A stretch of DNA of 64,000 nt, taken from positions 13,578,195 to 13,642,194 of the forward strand of contig JABAKD010000012.1 in NCBI GenBank assembly GCA_012845835.1. Reading direction: 5' to 3'. This DNA is from Undaria pinnatifida (taxonomy: Eukaryota > Sar > Phaeophyceae > Laminariales > Alariaceae). The position numbers were made by a program, and so were the translations under genes. A model generated the notes under the pieces. That model was not told where the DNA came from. It saw only the letters and a program-made list of their open reading frames with translations, and searched no databases. This document shows positions 11,275 to 22,289 of the stretch, in pieces (position 1 is the stretch's first letter; each line of letters begins with the position of its first letter).

Positions 11275-11505
11275 CGCCTTCTGGCCGACTGACCTCCCCT
11301 GGCGAGGAACTACCGGTTCTAAATATCATACAGGTAGCCTGACAACTTTACGAGTATAGTTGTTTTACAAGACTACAATCGAGCATACCAAATGCTGCAC
11401 GGGTTGCGCAAACGAATGCCTTCGAAGTCGTGGTTCGAGTGACAGTGAGATAGTAAGCTCCTCCGTGCTAGGAATTGAGAAATTTCTTAGAATCCGCTGC
11501 ACACC
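11275..11505 (+). repeat. Dispersed repeat F (copy 2)
   Basis: Same landmark order as copy 1, more diverged: GACCTCCCCTGGCGAGGAAC, GGTTGCGCAAACGAATGCCT, TTTCTTAGAATCCGCTG. Confidence 0.55.
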
Positions 11506-11682
11506 TAGCGCGGCATGACTCCCTCTTACAATTGGACGCATCATCCCACACTACTTCCAAATCGTAAAGGACCCAGAAAACGTGGGTGCTCCGCCTGCAG
11601 CGCCTCATGCCCCCTCCTCAATGCCCAGTCTAGAAAGGGATGCGTGGTCAATATGGTCGTATGACTAAGGCAAGCAACAAAT

Positions 11683-11780
11683 GATCGACACACGACGTGT
11701 ATGAAAATACGTGGAACTGTGGTGAGCTTGAGCTGTACTTTTCTCCATCCGCCGGAGGATAAAAAGAAAAGAGAGACTAC
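11683..11780 (+). mobile_element. Short poly-A-ended retroposon C (copy 1)
   Basis: A ~95-base unit: CGACACACGACGTGTATGAA, AATACGTGGAA, GTGGTGAGCTTGAGCTGTAC, CATCCGCCGGAGGAT, then an A-rich tail. Two other copies (14107-14217, 22805-22897) lie on the opposite strand with T-rich heads. The poly-A end suggests spread by retroposition, as for SINEs, although no internal promoter boxes could be identified. Confidence 0.6.
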
Positions 11781-13380
11781 GCCCTCCCCCCCACCTCCCC
11801 CTCCATTCACAAAATAAAAACAGCCTACGAAAGCAACAAGGAGACCCAGCGAGAAAAAAACGAAAAAAAGCCCGCGTGACGCATTATTAAAACAATAGCG
11901 CAACGTAAATGCGCTCAACCTTTAACCCTCATACCACAGGAACAAATACCCCACTTTAATTTCAAGTAGTTTGTCTCCAAAATGTTACTACAGTTCTAAA
12001 AAAATGTCACAAAGACGTAAGAGCAACTTAACGTGAAAGCTGACTTATGCAGAAAAAACACAGGATATATACTCAAATCAACCTGGCTAAGGCTAGAGGT
12101 ATTCGTGGCTGGGGTTGGGGGCGGGGGGGGGTCACAGGGAAGCCAAGCCCGCCAGCTTTGCCTTGGCTGCCGCCAGCTGTCCTTGCTCGCCCTGCTGGAA
12201 CTGGTGACGATGAATCCAGTACCCGGCCGATCGAATCAGAGGCATCGAAAGTGAAACGTCATGATTGACCAATCAGACGCATCGACAGGAGACGTCATGG
12301 TTGACCAATCACCGGTCGATCCAATCAGAGGCATCGAGACGGAACCGGAAATAAATTGAACGAACCGTAACAAACAGCGAAACGAAACGGAACGAGGCAA
12401 CGCAAAACGATCAGAAACGAAACGGAATAAAACGACGCCACAAACGAAACGAAAAACGGAAATAAAAAACGTGACGAAAAACGAAACGAAAAACGAAACA
12501 CGAAACGAAAAAAGACAGACGAAACGAGAAGTGAGAGGCAAATAGAACAACGAAAGAAACACAACACGAAGAACGAAAGAAAACTAAGAACAAGATAAAA
12601 AAACGAAACGAAACACGTCACGTAAGAGGTGAGGACTGAGGACAAGATGGTGGCGTGGTGGCCATACAGGAGAGACAAACAAAGCCGGTAATACGGGCAA
12701 TCGATAAAAGGAGGGAACGAATAAGGCCCAAACAAAACAAGAAAAAAGTGGACAGAACTAAAAACAAGGGCGTACTGATACTTAACAACAGATTAAGCAA
12801 ACGTACAATTCATAGGAACAAAGAAAGTGGACACACCAATAACCAATAACAACGCCTGCTGCACGCACCAAGCAGAGCGTTTGCTGTGCTCGTGGACTGA
12901 TCGCTCCCTTCATATGATAGCTCCCTGTGCTACCGGCGCTACTTAACAAGCGCATGCGCGCACTATTCTAGCTGTGATAGCTAGGCTATCGTGGATACTA
13001 CAATACACAAACATATGGGCGGTATTGTAAACTTTCAGATCCCGCATCTGACTCTTGACGCGACAAAACAGGGGGCCCGGACCGCACCCAAAGGCTGAAG
13101 CGGAGCGACAAGCAAAAAGCCAAAGCGTGCACTATTAATGCTAGCAACCATTTCCCCTTCTACCTACACCAAGCCTACACTGTGCGGTACGGGGTGGTGG
13201 ATGACCTTTTCAGCGTCTCAGAGCCACTCGCACAAGTAACTACATCCATGTCTGTTCCGGTTTCGCGGCGTGCACGACGATCTGGCGTTGAGGAGCCCCG
13301 TCATCCACTAAAATTTTGGCCAAAAACCTCTGTCGTAGTATTCGTCCAGCGCTAACGAGGTAGCACTACGAACGCGCGCG
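11781..13380. other. No gene recognised; purine-rich block 12360-12760
   Basis: A degenerate AACGAAACGAAA array fills 12360-12620. A short direct repeat built on GACCAATCAGA and CATCGA lies at 12230-12345. Long minus-strand open frames here are Phe/Ser/Arg-rich artefacts of the array. Confidence 0.5.
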
Positions 13381-13390
13381 GTGCACCCAC

Positions 13391-13494
13391 CACGAAGAGC
13401 TTCTGTTGTTCCTCCACCGATCGCTCCCCGTTGACGTCGATGATGGCATCCAGCAGCTTGTTCAGGATGTACAGCTCCCCGGGGTACGGGATAA
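13391..13494 (-). CDS. Isolated exon of an unrecognised gene
   Basis: The minus strand reads IPYPGELYILNKLLDAIID then VNGERSVEEQQKLFV, clearly coding-like. It is bounded by a candidate acceptor (CACTAG, cut after 13495 on the plus strand) and a candidate donor (GTGGGT starting at 13390), giving a 104-base exon that enters in phase 2. The amphipathic Leu/Ile-rich first half and charged second half suggest a folded helical protein, but I cannot name the family. Diverged copies of its 5' half lie upstream at 13655-13722. It may belong to the same gene as the exon at 15595-15772; that link rests only on strand and proximity. Confidence 0.5.
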
Positions 13495-13654
13495 CTAGTG
13501 CCGTCGCGGGCGGCCAGAGGGGGTGGGGGGGAGGAGGGAGAAGGGGGGCGTGTTGTATGTTTCGCGCGGTGAATTAGGTGGGGGGGGGGAAACTACAGAT
13601 ATTTGCTATTTTTTATTTCCATTCGGATAATGTATGGACGCACCATGCACAGTG

Positions 13655-13835
13655 CATTACGATGTCCAGCAGCTTTGTTCAAGACATACAGCTCCCCGGG
13701 GTATGGGATAGCTGTTACCATCGCGTTCGGCGGGAGGTGGGGAGGTGGGGGGAGAGGGGAGGGGAATCGGGGGGAAGGGAAGGGAGGGGGGTTGAAAGAG
13801 GGGGAGCGGGTGCGTTGGATGTTCCGCGCGGTGAA
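13655..13835 (-). repeat. Tandem copy of the 13391-13494 exon start plus upstream intron
   Basis: 13657-13722 matches the first ~60 exon bases, including GGAGCTGTA and the PYPGELY reading, with its own AG acceptor. The G-rich stretch to its right and TTCCGCGCGGTGAACTCC match 13520-13580. So a unit of about 210 bases spanning intron, acceptor and exon start was duplicated. A third remnant (GTACAGCTCC) is at 13850. Confidence 0.65.
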
Positions 13836-13891
13836 CTCCGTACACGCTGTACAGCTCCTTGGACATTACTTCGGAAATAAACTTAACCACC

Positions 13892-13983
13892 CTTCAACCG
13901 CTTAGAGCTCCAAAATCCCTCCCTACACTATGTTCAAGTAACCCCCCCCCAAAACGGGTTTCCGGTTATAAAGGAGGCGTTAA
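13892..13983 (-). mobile_element. Family A mini-element (copy 2)
   Basis: Reverse orientation: starts TTCAACCGCTTAGAGC and ends GGAGGCGTTAA, with the AAAATCCCTCCC and CAAGTAA landmarks inside. Confidence 0.55.
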
Positions 13984-14106
13984 GCCGGCAACCCGCTTTG
14001 CTTTGCGTGATCGACACCGTGATCGTTCGTCAATAAATTTCTTCGACTTCTCCTCCTGGAGTCCCACAGCGGTTGAGCCGGCAGATTTAATACCAATACT
14101 ACTTAC

Positions 14107-14217
14107 ACTGCATTTTTTTTTTTCTTTTTTTTTTTTCTTTTTTCATCCTCCGGCGGATGGGGAAAAATAAAGCTTTAGCTCACCACACTTCCACGTATTT
14201 TCATACGCGTCGTGTGT
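14107..14217 (-). mobile_element. Retroposon C (copy 2)
   Basis: A T-rich head of about 40 bases, then CATCCTCCGGCGGATGGGG, the GCTCACCACACTTCC segment, and CATACGCGTCGTGTGTCG at the far end. This is nearly identical to 22805-22897. Confidence 0.6.
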
Positions 14218-14509
14218 CGATTTAACTCAGTTGCTTTCGCAGCCCAACGCTAGCTGGCTCACCCTTCGGGTCCCATTGTAGGTATAGCGTAAGCTGTCCC
14301 TATCAGTGGTCTTCGTTACAACTTCCACTGCTAATACTCTTAATACTACACTGTCTGTGTACGATGACATCGATACTGTCCCGGTTTCAGGAGCTGGAAA
14401 AACGCAATATTTTCTGGTGGCGTAAAATAATTTTCTGGTGAACCGCACGTACCCAAATATCGCCCGCGGCGGAAGCCCCCGGCGGTGGCCGGAATGAGCG
14501 ACGGGGACA

Positions 14510-14585
14510 TTTTATAAAAAATATTTCAACGACGTCAGCCGTGAGTTCGACGAATTTCAGGTCAATACTCATATTTGCAAGCTGC
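14510..14585 (+). repeat. Repeat D fragment
   Basis: GTCAGCCGTGAGTTCGACGA and CAATACTCATATTTGCAAGC match repeat D. The minus strand reads KMSIDLKFVELTADV-like peptide. Confidence 0.5.
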
Positions 14586-14969
14586 GTTGTTTGTACTTCT
14601 AATATACTATATAGGTGAGTTTTTATTGGGAGGGACGTTTGTTTTCAAATTTTCGAAAATGTCGATTCGGCCGAGATTGTCGATAAACAAAAACAAGCTG
14701 TTTTCGAGAGTGCTATCGCTTAACCATCACTCTACAGCTACAAAAAGGTGGGGCACCCACAAAAATGGGACACTGCTAAGTTGAACAAGGACTATTGCAT
14801 GAAATTAGTACATTCACGTCGTCAGCTGTGTGCTCGACCGATTTGCGTGTAGTCAAGACACTCAGCTGTACAACACGCTGCTTGATAACGCTTGAGAGAA
14901 TGGTGTTAGGCATACACCTACACCACAACCACTCGCGGTCATAGGGACTTTTTCTTGCGTAAAACGATC

Positions 14970-15122
14970 ACTATCAGAAAGCGTGAGTTTGCAACAAATC
15001 GACGAAAACCGAGCATAAACAGCTGAAAAGTGGGAACGCTGAACCCTACGTGCGATAAACACGAAGGCACGTACCGCGGGGGAGAAGGGAAGACACCCGT
15101 GACCACGCCTTGTCACAACCAC
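14970..15122 (+). mobile_element. tRNA-derived SINE E, 5'-truncated
   Basis: Contains the SINE body found at 34078-34362 without the tRNA-like head: AGCTGAAAAGTGGGAA, GTGCGATAAACACGAAGGCA, CGTACCGCGGGGGAGAAGGG, GTGACCACGCCTTGTC. Confidence 0.6.
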
Positions 15123-15494
15123 CATTTCTGTAACGAGCGGCCTTCTCCAACATACATAAAAAACGAATGGGTTTCAGTACGAGGTTCGGGGAACGTCGTG
15201 TGGCTCCCGTGTAGCTCCAGAATAATCAGACCATGTACACATAAAAACAGCCCAAACTCCACTGTAAATCCTAACGCTACCCCCAACCCCCGCCCTATCC
15301 GAAGGAGCTTTGTCCGCGAACCGAAGGAGCTTTGTCCGGCGAAACTCTGATTTTTGTTTTTTGGCAAAACGCTCAACCGTACGAATGAATATCTAAAGCA
15401 TACTAAATTACTTCTAACCTTTCCCCTGCTTTCTACGCTATATCTCACATGCGAGCAGTTTTATGCGGAAAAGGCTACATACTCTAACCCCACC

Positions 15495-15546
15495 TGGAGA
15501 ACGGTCTTGGCCCCCGAGACAGGTGTTAAGACCCCAGATAGAAAGG
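15495..15546 (-). repeat. Decayed copy of the 15595-15772 exon 3' part
   Basis: GGGGTCTTAACACCTGTCTC and GGGGCCAAGACCGTTCTCCA match the exon's GGGGTCTTAGACCTATCTTG and GGCGCCAAGACCGTTTTTCA. The copy lies on the downstream side of the minus-strand exon. Confidence 0.6.
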
Positions 15547-15594
15547 GGATACCATAACACGTGCTCTTATCGTAGCACGCCTCCGTATCCTCAC

Positions 15595-15772
15595 CTTCGT
15601 TAACATCGATCCTGTCCACCCTGAAAAACGGTCTTGGCGCCGTTCCCCAAGATAGGTCTAAGACCCCATCCCACTGAGACTCGTTCTTCGTCTCGTCCCC
15701 GATAAGCACTCGGATACCCTCGGGGGTATCTCGGACGCTGAACGGCGTGTCGTTATCCTTCGCCCTACCTTG
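15595..15772 (-). CDS. Isolated exon of an unrecognised gene
   Basis: The minus strand reads QGRAKDNDTPFSVRDTPEG, IRVLIGDETKNESQWDG, VLDLSWGTAPRPFF, RVDRIDVNE, without a stop. It sits between an acceptor (TTTTCAG, then CAAGG) and a good donor (GAAG|GTGAGG). Length is 178 bases: 59 codons plus one base. The acidic, Trp-containing sequence looks like part of a soluble folded domain; I do not recognise it. It is flanked by three decayed copies of parts of itself. Confidence 0.5.
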
Positions 15773-15977
15773 CTGAAAACAGAAACAAAAATAATGAAAA
15801 AAAAAAATGCAAGAGGAAAACCGCAAACTCAATTTAGAAAAAAGGAGGGACAGAGAAAGAGCTCGAGAAATATAGAGAGCGAGCAAGCGAGAACGAGAGA
15901 GAGAGAGAGGACTCGCTGCCCACAACAGACATGGCATGAAATGCCTGCATCTTGGAAAAAAAACTGGGGTATCCCAA

Positions 15978-16078
15978 ACTGGTTCGTCCCCGTCAAGGAA
16001 TGGGGTGCCTTCGGGGGTATCTCGGACGCTGAACGGAGTGTCGTTCTTCATCGGCCCACCTTGCCGAAAAAACAAATA
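15978..16078 (-). repeat. Copy of the 15595-15772 exon 5' end with acceptor
   Basis: Reads NDTPFSVRDTPEGTP, then diverges. The acceptor-side sequence TTGCCGAAAAAACAAAT parallels TTGCTGAAAACAGAAAC of the exon itself. Intronic AGAGAGCGAGCAAGCGAGAA to its left is also repeated near 16380-16415. Confidence 0.65.
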
Positions 16079-16484
16079 AACTAAAATAGACGCACGCCAC
16101 CGTGGATTCTCGCGTGAGGAGCGCTATCTAGAACCCTTACCCCAAACATGACTCATTAGTAGACGAAACAGAAAAGTGCAACCCGATGAGCAGATCCCAA
16201 AAAAGAAATAAGATATTCCGACGAGTTTGGATTAGGGGGGCTCAGTCGTTCACATAACGATCTCGCCAAAAAAAGGTATACCTTAACACCTCTGTCGCAG
16301 CACGCGTCGAGCAAAATAAACTGGCGGAGGAAAATCGAAAAAATCCTTCAGCAAAAAGTGGACGGAAAAGCAGGTTGGGAAAGGCAAAGAGCGAGCAAAC
16401 GAGAGAGAGGAAGGACTCACTGCCTACTGGTACAAAATACAATACGTAGGGCGTCGGTTCTCTACAAACAAGTCGTGGTATCTG

Positions 16485-16578
16485 ATTCACCCCCCCACGC
16501 ACTCGGGTGCCTTCGGGGGCATCTCGGACGTTGAACGGAGTGTCGCTATCCTTCACCCGCGCTTGCCGAGAGCAGAAA
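16485..16578 (-). repeat. Second copy of the 15595-15772 exon 5' end
   Basis: Reads RVKDSDTPFNVRDAPEGTRV, followed by unrelated codons, with an acceptor GCTCTCGGCAAG region. Spacing from the previous copy is about 500 bases. Confidence 0.6.
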
Positions 16579-16579
16579 C

Positions 16580-18090
16580 TACTATTAATACTGTTACATT
16601 TTTCTGAAAATAGGCGGAGGTTGAGAATATAGAGAGCGAGGGGCATCGGAAACGGATGTGGGGTGGCATCGACCGTAGTTCACCAGCTGCGCGTTCCAGT
16701 CCTAACCCTGTTCATGGGCATCCATTGTTGACAGGATGAAAATTAAACGCAAGAAAAGGAAAGCCCACCGCCACCTTTCAGGGGAGACCTCCTAGGCTAC
16801 GACTAGTCACTGTGTTTGTTCGAGCCTTCGTATACCCGGTAAGACCAGCCATAAAAAAAACATGAGTCAAACGCTATGCAACAAAGGCGGGTGCTTTTTA
16901 GCCCCCTTCTTCGTCTAACAATTCATCCTGCTGACATTAGATCTCCGAAAAATGACACTTGCGATATATATGCTTATGTACGAACCACTGCTTAAGCCGG
17001 GGATGCGTGTTGCTGGTCGCGGTCCGCGAACCGTTCCCAAAATCGGTTCTACAAGGTTTGACAGCAGCCCCCAAACAGAAACACTTCCATCTGCGTGTTG
17101 GCAAAAACAGTTTCTAACGCGTTCTCAAAAGGCGATGATAGGCGAGGTTCTCGAAAAAAAAACAGTTTTGTAACGTTTTGACAACAGCCTCTACATAGAA
17201 ACGCCTCCAATTAGATAGCAAAACCATTTTTTTGCTAGCGCATTATCAAAAGGCTATGGTAGCGATCCACCTCCTGCCGCCAGCTCTAGCGGTAGCGGTT
17301 TCTTGCGTGCGGCTCTCACGTTTGCTCATGTTGCGGTACCACCGGTAGGTTCGCACCCAAATTCACGGCAACACGCCTCCCTGGCGCAAACCCTTGCATT
17401 ATTCTACTAACACGGCAAAACACATCCTCCATTAATTCCAAGGGCATCTGCCCTTTATTGTTTTAGTTGAGAGCGCAGTTCTAAAGGGGTTGGCCTATTT
17501 CTATTACAACTCCAATCTCCTCCTTTTGGGGGACAAGCCACTTGGAAATAAGAGCAGAACACACTACGCTACTCGGAAACAAAAGCAGGATACACCAAGC
17601 TACTCGGGAACAAAGCAGGATAAGGCAAAATAAAAGCAGGATGCAGCAAAATAAAAGCAGGATACACTACATGTACGCTACCCGGAAACAAAGCTGAGGC
17701 AGTGGAGTTACGCTTGGGGCCCTTTCCCGCAGTGGCTCGGGCCACTTGCGCGAGTGACCCCGCCCTTCCTTTGCCATCTTAAGACTTGGTGCTGCTTCAT
17801 TTTTGCGATATGAACCCGCGATAAAGTGGTTTGCTAAGCTGCGCTGAATAAACTCGCCCAGCTGGTCCTGTGCGGTCTTAAGATTTCGTGCAGTTTACAT
17901 TTTTCGATATGAACCCGCGATGAACTGGTCAGCTACGCTGCGCCAAATAAACAACCTAAAGCTTTTTCGCCAGAGAGGTACAACAGAGCCACTCATTATC
18001 ACGGTGTCGCATGAGGCCGCATTGTCACGTGCCATACTACACTATATTAAAGAAATGAAAAAACAATGTGCCACACAATATTTAAAAATG
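16580..18090. other. No gene recognised
   Basis: A few short near-repeats (ACAGCCTCTACATAGAAACG at about 17182 against ACAGCAGCCCCCAAACAGAA at about 17060; AAAGCAGGATACA clusters at 17580-17670) but no coding signal. Confidence 0.4.
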
Positions 18091-18129
18091 AAAAAAAAAA
18101 TGAAAAGTTCCACACTTCATTATAAAAAT

Positions 18130-18400
18130 AAAACTACACTCCAAAAAAAAAGTTCCACGCTATATTATGAAAATAAAAATACGCTCCAGCTGTGAGATAA
18201 AAAATTTCGTCGAAACTCATCTTTGCAAGCTGTGTGTGATACTCCGATCACACGTATTCACATGGTGTTTGTCCTCATTAAGGATATAGGTCGGCGACTC
18301 CCCTCGGAACTTCAGTGTAGCTTGTACCAGGGTCAAAACAGGGTGATGTTAATCCATCTGTGAGCGGAAACTATGAAGCCCGTCATTTTGAGGGTGACGA
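18130..18400 (+). repeat. Repeat D (copy 2)
   Basis: Contains AAAATACGCTCCAGCTGTGA, CGAAACTCATCTTTGCAAGC, TAGGTCGGCGACTCCCCTCG and CAGGGTGATGTTAATCCATC. Diverges after the GGTGATGTTA landmark. Its 5' flank has AAAATGAAAAGTTCCACACT twice, another short tandem duplication. Confidence 0.65.
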
Positions 18401-19894
18401 AATCTGACAGCTGTGGAAATAAATGCATCAGTTTATTAAGTATATCCTGTAAGTCGTATAACCGGTGAGGGGAAGGCCGAGTTTTAACAAGATGAAAAAA
18501 AAAACTGCGGGCCGGGGCCAAAAAAGAGGGGTGAGCGGGGGCAACTCAATCTGTGCGCAGAAACCACAAACCCTTTAACGGGGACATATCTGACGGTTGT
18601 GGAAGAAATGCATCAGTTTACCATGTACATCCTGTACGTCGTACAACCGGTGAGGGGAGGGCGGAGTGTTCGAAGGGGTGGGGGGGGGGGGGGGGATTTC
18701 CAACCGATTTAGGGCGCACATGTGTATACATGGTAGCAACTTACTATATACGTGGTGCTAGGTCTACGCGATGGTGCAGGCGGAGGGGAAGGAGGGGGCC
18801 GGGGGGGGGGGTAATTGGAGCTACGGCGGTATGGATGGCGAGAAAGGTAATGAGGAGATATCATTTGCCTAGTAGTGTTTACGAAGTATTATTTTGGCAG
18901 AATCTGATATTAGGTGGGGCGGCGGGGGAGAACAAAACGAAGGGGGGGGGGGGGGGGGTTCCAACCGCTTTAGGTCGCATAAAAGTATACATGGTAGGAA
19001 CGTACTATACGTGCTAGGTCTAGGCGATGGTGCGGGTGACGGGAGCGAGGGGGGCGGGGGGGGGGGAATACAAAAATTGGAGCTACGGCATGGCTGGCTG
19101 GATAGGTATTGAGGTGATATGACCTGTCTGGTAGTGTTCATTACTATGGCAGATTTGATTGTAGGTGAGGCGGCGGGGGAGGTGCGTTGGGGAATGAGTG
19201 TGTGTGGTGACGGTGGTGATGGTGGCGGGGGACAGAGGTGGATGATAGCAAAATATTCTACCTGCGTGTTACGTGCAGATGCCCACTACTTCAAAGATAA
19301 ACTATGAAGTGGAAGGGAGGAAAACGGTATGACGTGGCGGGGGAACGGAGGGTACATGTACCATTGCGATTACAAATGCGTGCCAGATACAAAAGCTATT
19401 ATTCAACAGATGTGTGATCTTGACGCTAAAATTATACTCAGTATTTACTACCAGGTATACATAATGGATCACGGATCACGCCATTGATGATTATTGAAGC
19501 ACATCAAACGCACCAAACGCGCTTGTGTCGACGAATTTTGCGCTTCGAGTCAACGAATTTGCTTCGTCACCACCTGGCACATACCACAATTCGACGCGAG
19601 TCGACGAGGGACGAAAATGCTGAGTTCTCTTCTCGCGATAAACAATAGAAATGAAGGCTCGTAACGTAGTGGGGAGGGGGGAGGAGGGCCCGCTGTGACC
19701 CCGGATCTGAGTTACTACTGGGACGGAGGGCGAGAGTAGTGCTAAAAGGATAAATAATAAATGAGATGGGGAAATGAACGAAAAAAAAAAAATACATGCC
19801 ACACAGTTAGTAGTATAACGATGGGATCGTTCATTGGGTAGCACTTTTATGCTTCCCAAAATCCGTTTTTTGCCTCAGAGGGGTATTATACTTG
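18400..19894. other. G-rich block with local duplications, no gene
   Basis: G-runs at 18680-18695, 18942-18958 and 19056-19067. The segment around TTCCAACCGATTTAGG...GTATACATGGTAG at 18696-18760 recurs at 18958-19020, giving a ~262-base tandem duplication with G-runs at the same place. CGGAAACTATGAAGCCCGTC / CAGAAACCACAAACCC at 18365 and 18559 marks a second duplication. Confidence 0.55.
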
Positions 19895-20130
19895 TAGGGT
19901 ATACACCTCCTCAAGTGAGGAGTTTCAGAACCAAAAAAAGGTACATCTATAGGGGTATTATAGGGTATTATACTTGTAGGTGTTATAAGGTATACAACTC
20001 CTCAAGTGAGGAGTCTCGGAACCAAAAAAAGGTACACATATAGGGGTATTATAGGGTATTATACGTGTAGGTAATATTACAGGGTATACACTTCCTCAAG
20101 TGACAAGTCTCAGAACAAAAAAAGGTATAC
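19895..20130 (+). repeat. ~92-bp minisatellite, three copies
   Basis: Units begin GGTATACACCTCCTCAAGTG near 19899, 19990 and 20083. Each contains the inverted pair CTCCTCAAGTGAGGAG, then AACCAAAAAAAGGTACA and GGGTATTATAGGGTATTATA. Confidence 0.8.
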
Positions 20131-20304
20131 CTCCACCGTAACCCGAGTCACGTCAGGGGCGTGCGGGGATATCTGGATATCATACACCATACAATACCCG
20201 CACCCCCCCCCCCCCCACAGCCTCCTCCAAAACCCCCAGCACATATGTCTTACAGTAGACTCTGTTTCTTCTTGATGCCGTGATTTTGTTTACTATACGT
20301 AGTG

Positions 20305-20580
20305 TCAGGTAGGGGTACATCAGAAGTTTCTAAGATAGTTCCTGAGCTCCTAACGTGAGGAGGAGCTCAATATATCATCATCCATCATCACCCGAAAAAT
20401 GACTTCAAAGGCATTCGTTCGCACAACCCGACCAAAGCTTCTACCTGGTATGCATTAGCCCTAAAACATATATATATATACGATCGTATACTCACTCGTG
20501 AAATTTCTTGATTAACGACTAACCGCTCCTACTGTAGTTCCTCACTTGAGGAGGTCGATCGGACTACAGGTACATTATTA
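20305..20580 (-). repeat. Dispersed repeat F (copy 3, inverted)
   Basis: TCAGAAGTTTCTAAGATAGT, CCTGAGCTCCTAACGTGAGG, AAGGCATTCGTTCGCACAAC and GATTAACGACTAACCGCTCC are the reverse of the 10349-10590 landmarks. An ATATATAT microsatellite lies inside. Confidence 0.65.
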
Positions 20581-20613
20581 CTTAATCCAACAACCGCATC
20601 CCCTACCGCGGGA

Positions 20614-22100
20614 TGACCCTTTTTTTTTTCTTGCTTTCGTGACTTTGTTTACAACGGTGTCAGGCCCAAGGCGCTTCAAAGCGTTGTTTCGCGTGTATAT
20701 ATATACCTGGTATATCATTCCCGTGGTGGTAGCGTTGAGTTTAGCTGCTTCGTTGGGTGCTGCACGATCGTGTATGCACTAAACGGGCATGCATGCATGC
20801 ATGCATACAGAGGTACCGCACCTGGTACTGCCGTAGTACTGCACTACCAGATACCACCGCTGTACCTGCTCTACTGGCTGGACCGCAGTAAGGGAGTTTC
20901 ACGTCGCCACACAGTGGCAACCGAGATACACAACGCAACGGCTCCGAGAGTCCGACTGCGGTAGAACCAGCAAGCGCTACAGTCTGCTGCTTTTACGCCA
21001 AGCAGAGCTACGGGGGCTACGGGCGAAGGATGCTGCTGCAGCTCGCGGCCATGAGCATATATTTCACCACTTTGCCCTTTATTTACGGATATATAAGGAG
21101 CGCTCACGAATTAATATCATCGCCCAACAGTCCTTATGTTTTCCGGACATAATTGTACCACAGGCACCACGTACGCCGGAAAAAGACAGGGTGCCAAATC
21201 TTCCAGAAAAACACCGTGCTGAGGCTACAACAAACAACAGTCGGGTAATGTACCATTGCGGGAGGGAATGCCCATTGGGCTCCTCCATAAGTTAAGACTC
21301 TCCTCCGAGAGGTCGCACAGTCTGGCAAGCTCAGCGCGGAGAGTAGAGTTGTCGCCAAAGTCGTTTCCACAACGACAACGCGATATATCTCTTCCTCTCG
21401 ATCTCCTTCAGGCCGTGCTAGTTCAGCCAAGCCTGCCGGTCCCAAGCGGCTCCAAATATAGTCTGGTCTACCTTCGTGCGAGCTAATAGCTCCTTCGTAG
21501 CAGTCTCTACCGCAGCTGCAGTCGCCGCAACTGCGCACAACCACGTACGGCCTACAGGTCGCCGCACAGTAGGTGCAACGTTCTAAGGCGCGTCCTAAAA
21601 ATTCGTCATATTCCGTTTCTCAGCGAGAGGCCCGTCTTACTCGCTATATCGCGACTTAGCACGTCTTAGATTCGTCTTACAGCAGTATACCATGCGCTGC
21701 TTAGTGGGTGTTGGGGAGATGGCTCGACGGCAGCGAGCTGCGGGAATATGACGGGAACAGCCAGCAATTGAATCCGTGACTCGATGACTCCAAGTTTCTT
21801 TTTGAACCTTCTTTTCGAGTGCTTCTCCGACTATTTCTCCCTGCCCCCCCCCGGACGTGCAGGACGGCGTTTTCCTCTTTTTTTGGTTCGCTCTACTCTC
21901 GCTAAACGAAAAAAATCACGATCGCACAAATCGCACAGCACCCAGCACTCTCCCACCGCGCCACAACCACAACGCTCGCGCTACACAGCATACAACATCC
22001 ATTGGGCTTTCCCAACAGCTTACAGCTTATCATACTATCCAGCATAGCATCGCTTCTTCCCTTCCGCAATGGTCTCCACACCGGCGGCGTCGACCCCATC
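20614..22100. other. No confident gene; weak minus-strand open region at 21134-21544
   Basis: A 136-codon minus-strand frame includes LGPAGLAELARPEGDREEEI and VVVVETTLATTLLSALSLP. An alternative minus frame is equally open over its middle, so I cannot choose a reading. A (GCAT)5 palindrome lies at 20790-20810. GCACGTCTTAGATTCGTCTTA at 21660-21680 matches the array at 23030. Confidence 0.4.
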
Positions 22101-22188
22101 TTAGCGCCTTTACAACCGGAAACCCTGATGGGGACAATTTTACTTGAAGTTAGTATGGGGAGAGATTTTGGGGCTCTAAAGGGGTTAA
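22101..22188 (+). mobile_element. Family A mini-element (copy 3, best preserved ends)
   Basis: Starts TTAGCGCCTTTACAACCGG and ends GGGGCTCTAAAGGGGTTAA. The outer ~13 bases are inverted repeats of each other with TTAA/TTAG at the tips. Confidence 0.65.
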
Positions 22189-22289
22189 CCCCATCTTCCT
22201 CTTTTCCGACGTCCACGACGGGCGGTACTCCACGAGTGCTGTGCTGTGTGTATTTGCCCACTAGCTGAAGCAACAGCGCAGAGTTGATA

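Noticed and set aside
12236-12735. Minus-strand Phe/Ser/Arg-rich frames
   Set aside because: Produced by a degenerate AACGAAACGAAA array.
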